Shown here piece by piece: positions 61,379 through 64,000 of a DNA stretch of 64,000 bases. Source of the stretch: Solimonas_A sp052035235 (lineage in GTDB: Bacteria; Pseudomonadota; Gammaproteobacteria; Nevskiales; Nevskiaceae); contig JBPOHT010000044.1 of the NCBI GenBank assembly GCA_052035235.1, positions 17,077 to 81,076 on the forward strand. Reading direction: 5' to 3'. Positions within the stretch are counted from its first letter, which is position 1. Each line of letters begins with the position of its first letter. The notes under the pieces were generated by a model. That model was not told the DNA's origin. It did no database searches and saw only the letters and a program-made list of their open reading frames with translations. A program made the position numbers and the translations under genes.

Positions 61379-62689
61379 ATGACGACGCGTGACGAGCAGA
61401 TCAAGGCCCTTGAGCAGGACTGGGCAACCAACCCCCGCTGGAAGCTGGTTAAGCGTGGTTACTCCGCCGCCGACGTCGTCCGCCTGCGCGGCAGCGTTGC
61501 CATCGACCACACCCTCGCCAAGCGCGGCGCCGAGAAGCTGTGGAAGCTGATCAACGGCGAAGCCAAGAAGGGCTACGTCAACGCCTTCGGCGCGATCACC
61601 GCCGGCCAGGCGATGCAGCAGGCCAAGGCTGGCCTGGAAGCGGTGTACCTGTCCGGCTGGCAGGTTGCTGCCGACGGCAACACCAGCGAAACCATGTACC
61701 CGGACCAGTCGCTGTACGCGTACGACTCCGTGCCGACGATGGTTCGCCGCATCAACAACACCTTCACCCGCGCCGACGAAATCCAGTGGAGCCGTGGCAT
61801 CGGCCCCGGCGACAAGGGCTTCATCGACTACTTCCTGCCGGTCGTTGCTGACGCGGAAGCCGGTTTCGGCGGCGTGCTGAACGCCTTCGAGCTGATGAAG
61901 AACATGATCGTCTCCGGCGCTGCCGGCGTTCACTTCGAAGACCAGCTGGCCGCTGCCAAGAAGTGCGGCCACATGGGCGGCAAGGTGCTCGTCCCGACGC
62001 AGGAAGCCGTCGAGAAGCTGATCGCTGCCCGCTTCGCCGCCGACGTGCTGGGCGTGCCGACCATCGTGCTGGCCCGTACGGACGCCGAGGCTGCCAACCT
62101 GATCACCTCCGACTACCACCCGAACGACAAGCCGTTCCTCACCGGCGAGCGCACGCAGGAAGGCTTCTTCCGCGTGAAGAACGGTCTGGAGCAGGCCATC
62201 AGCCGTGGCGTCGCCTACGCGCCGTACGCGGACCTGGTCTGGTGCGAGACCGGCGTGCCGGATATCGGCTTCGCCCGCGAGTTCGCGCAGGCCGTGCACA
62301 AGGAGTGCCCGGGCAAGCTGCTGAGCTACAACTGCTCGCCGTCGTTCAACTGGAAGAAGAACCTGAACGACAGCCAGATCGCCAAGTTCCAGCAGGACCT
62401 GTCGGACCTGGGCTACAAGTACCAGTTCATCACGCTGGCCGGCATCCATATCAACTGGTACAACACCTTCCAGTTCGCCCATGCATACGCTCGCGGCGAA
62501 GGCATGAAGCACTACGTTGAAATGGTGCAAGAGCCTGAATTCGCAGCACGCGACAAGGGCTACACCTTTGTGTCGCACCAGCAGGAAGTGGGCGCAGGCT
62601 ACTTCGACGACGTGACCACCGTGATCCAGGGCGGCTCGTCCTCCGTGAAGGCCCTGACAGGCTCTACCGAAGAAGAGCAGTTCCACTGA
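61379..62689 (+). CDS. aceA: isocitrate lyase
   Basis: Cleaves isocitrate to succinate and glyoxylate. The 436-residue protein has the catalytic KKCGHMGG (Cys196), VHFEDQLAA, LYLSGWQVAADGNTSETMYPDQSLY, ARTDAEAANLITS and the typical C-terminus TVIQGGSSSVKALTGSTEEEQFH. GAGGA precedes the ATG. Codon choice at its 3' end (GCA, CAA, CCT, GTT) is more relaxed than in neighbouring genes. It follows aceB in the same direction. Confidence 0.97.
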   Translation: MTTRDEQIKALEQDWATNPRWKLVKRGYSAADVVRLRGSVAIDHTLAKRGAEKLWKLINGEAKKGYVNAFGAITAGQAMQQAKAGLEAVYLSGWQVAADGNTSETMYPDQSLYAYDSVPTMVRRINNTFTRADEIQWSRGIGPGDKGFIDYFLPVVADAEAGFGGVLNAFELMKNMIVSGAAGVHFEDQLAAAKKCGHMGGKVLVPTQEAVEKLIAARFAADVLGVPTIVLARTDAEAANLITSDYHPNDKPFLTGERTQEGFFRVKNGLEQAISRGVAYAPYADLVWCETGVPDIGFAREFAQAVHKECPGKLLSYNCSPSFNWKKNLNDSQIAKFQQDLSDLGYKYQFITLAGIHINWYNTFQFAHAYARGEGMKHYVEMVQEPEFAARDKGYTFVSHQQEVGAGYFDDVTTVIQGGSSSVKALTGSTEEEQFH

Positions 62690-62714
62690 TCTGCGCTGGC
62701 AGGTAGCGACTCAG

Positions 62715-62738
62715 AGCCCGGGCTTGCCCGGGCTTTTT
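62715..62738 (+). terminator. terminator of the aceB-aceA operon
   Basis: AGCCCGGG, loop CTTG, CCCGGGCT followed by a T-run, 25 bases after aceA. Confidence 0.85.
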
Positions 62739-62767
62739 GCTGTCCGTTCCCCGGGGATGGTTAAAAT
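62737..62767 (+). promoter_or_regulatory. possible promoter for the leader-thrS transcript
   Basis: TTGCTG (62737-62742), 19 bases, TAAAAT (62762-62767). Spacing is slightly long. It lies where a promoter is required, between the aceA terminator and the leader peptide. Confidence 0.4.
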
Positions 62768-62810
62768 GTCGGTAGTTTCCACTTACAAGAGCGAGAAAGG
62801 CATCTTGGTT

Positions 62811-62852
62811 ATGACACCGCGAACTACGACGGAGATCCTCACCGGCCACTAG
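62811..62852 (+). CDS. threonine-rich leader peptide of thrS
   Basis: A 13-residue ORF, MTPRTTTEILTGH, with five Thr (codons ACA, ACT, ACG, ACG, ACC), ending in TAG. GAAAGG lies ten bases ahead of the ATG. The palindrome GCCACTAGTGGC at the stop codon and a strong terminator 40 bases on make the standard layout of an amino-acid leader attenuator: when charged Thr-tRNA is scarce the ribosome stalls on the Thr codons and the terminator does not form. It directly precedes thrS. The attenuation role is inferred. Confidence 0.75.
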   Translation: MTPRTTTEILTGH

Positions 62853-62891
62853 TGGCTGGCCGTTCGCGCCTGCACGAGATGCACTCCCTCC

Positions 62892-62925
62892 AAAAAGCGC
62901 GGCCGGTTCCGCGCTTTTTTGTTTT
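62892..62925 (+). terminator. attenuator terminator in the thrS leader
   Basis: AAAAAGCGCGG, loop CCGGTT, CCGCGCTTTTT followed by TGTTTT, 40 bases after the leader peptide stop and 52 before the thrS ATG. The upstream segment GGCCGTTCGCGC (62859-62870) could pair with GCGCGGCC of the terminator to form the competing structure. Confidence 0.75.
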
Positions 62926-62977
62926 GAACTTTCTGCGGATGCAGTCGCATCTGCCTCCTTCCTTACGGACATCCCAT

Positions 62978-64000
62978 GATTCACATTACGCTTCCTGATG
63001 GCTCGCAGCGCGAATTTCCAGGCCCTGTCACCGTGGCCGAAGTCGCTGCGTCGATTGGTGCAGGTCTGGCCCAGGCCGCATTGGCCGGCAAGATCGGTGA
63101 CAAGGTGGTTGATACCAGTTACCAGATCACTGCAGACAGCCCGCTGTCCATCATCACAGCCAAGGATGCGGATGGTCTGGAAGTCATTCGCCACTCCACA
63201 GCCCACTTGCTGGCTTATGCCGTCAAGCAGCTGTTTCCTGATGCGCAGGTCACCATCGGGCCAGTGATCGAAAACGGGTTTTATTACGACTTTGCGTACA
63301 AGCGCCCCTTTACACCTGAAGATCTGGCAGCCATCGAGAAGAAGATGGCTGAGTTGGCTGCGAAGGATGAGCCGGTGGTGCGCCGGGTGCTGCCACGCGA
63401 TGAGGCTGTGGCTTATTTCAAGGGCCTGGGTGAACACTACAAGGCTGAAATCATTGCCAGCATTCCCAGCAATGAAGACGTGAGTCTGTACCGTGAAGGG
63501 GAGTTTGAAGACCTTTGCCGCGGCCCACACGTTCCTAGCACTGGCAAGCTGAAGTTCTTCAAGCTGATGAAGGTGGCGGGCGCGTACTGGCGCGGTGACC
63601 ACCGCAACGAAATGCTGCAGCGCGTGTATGGCACGGCTTGGGCGAGCAAGGATGAGCTGCAGCAGTACCTCACGATGCTGGAAGAAGCCGAGAAGCGCGA
63701 CCACCGCAAGCTCGGCCGTGAGCTGGACTTGTTCCACATCGACGAGCACTCGCCTGGTACCGTGTTTTGGCACCCCAAGGGCTGGACCGTGTGGCAAGAG
63801 GTGGAGCAGTACATGCGCCGCGTGTACCGCGACAACGGCTACCAAGAGGTCAAGGGCCCGCAGATCCTGGACCAGAGCCTGTGGGAGAAGACTGGGCACT
63901 GGGACAAGTACCGCGAGAACATGTTTGTGACCGAGTCGGAAAAGCGCGACTATGCGCTCAAGCCGATGAACTGCCCTGGTCACATCATCATCTTCAAGCA
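62978..64000 (+). CDS. thrS: threonyl-tRNA synthetase, 3' end outside window
   Basis: Charges tRNA-Thr. The visible 341 residues show the TGS domain (MIHITLPDGSQREFPGPVTVAEVAASIGAGL), the editing domain (HSTAHLLAYAVKQLFP, CRGPHVPSTGKLKFFKLMKVAGAYWRGD) and the start of the class II core (HPKGWTVWQEVEQYMRRVY, YALKPMNCPGH). The full family length is about 640. The wording is that of Comamonadaceae ThrS rather than gammaproteobacterial enzymes, and codon use is more relaxed (TTT, GAA, GCT, CGT) than in the rest of the window, so transfer or an assembly join is suspected. Expression is probably controlled by the leader upstream. Confidence 0.96.

Overview
The window reads as chromosomal DNA of a high-GC gammaproteobacterium. 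Gene order in the middle (smpB, ratA, rnfH, bamE opposite fur, recN, nadK, hrcA-grpE-dnaK-dnaJ) is the usual gammaproteobacterial core arrangement. An AlkB-rubredoxin alkane hydroxylase with a divergent AraC regulator, and a glyoxylate shunt (aceB-aceA), suggest an alkane- or acetate-using aerobe of the Nevskiales/Xanthomonadales kind. That placement is an inference from gene content. There is no rRNA or tRNA in the window.

Region by region. 1-8.35 kb: the kdp potassium uptake operon on the minus strand (small membrane protein, kdpF, A, B, C, D, E), preceded by a small IS110-like ORF; two direct-repeat sites resemble KdpE operators. 8.35-16.2 kb: TetR regulator, sirtuin, HD hydrolase, transglutaminase-like protein, and a VWA lipoprotein / ECF sigma factor / anti-sigma-like trio. 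15.3-22.3 kb (minus strand): acetoacetate-decarboxylase-like protein with an SDR, an RND pump subunit, and a Fur-box-preceded tonB-exbB-exbD. 22.4-30.2 kb: a membrane protein, alkB-rubredoxin and its AraC neighbour, an outer-membrane barrel protein, a fatty acid desaturase, and an SDR/LysR pair. 30.2-31.6 kb: ssrA (tmRNA) and smpB, each with broken partial copies of its 3' end nearby, a scar typical of integration sites. 31.7-47.4 kb: housekeeping genes (trans-translation, outer-membrane assembly, iron regulation, DNA repair, NAD kinase, heat shock, purB).

47.7-54.3 kb is the most striking accessory region. It is a tight seven-gene operon: rhodanese lipoprotein, small Cys-containing exported protein, triheme cytochrome, porin, YeeE/YedE permease, TusA-like protein and pentaheme cytochrome. 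It combines periplasmic sulfur (or selenium/tellurium) handling with multiheme electron transfer and resembles the ext-type selenite/tellurite reduction operons described in Geobacter. 54.4-59.4 kb: class I fumarase, dsbB, rraA and a membrane protein that looks like an M48 peptidase with its HExxH zinc site destroyed. 59.7-62.7 kb: malate synthase and isocitrate lyase.

The last 1.3 kb holds a threonine-rich leader peptide with a transcription terminator (a candidate ribosome-mediated attenuator), followed by thrS, cut by the window edge. The ThrS protein looks like that of Comamonadaceae (Betaproteobacteria) and its codon use differs from the rest, so it is either a transferred gene or an assembly junction.
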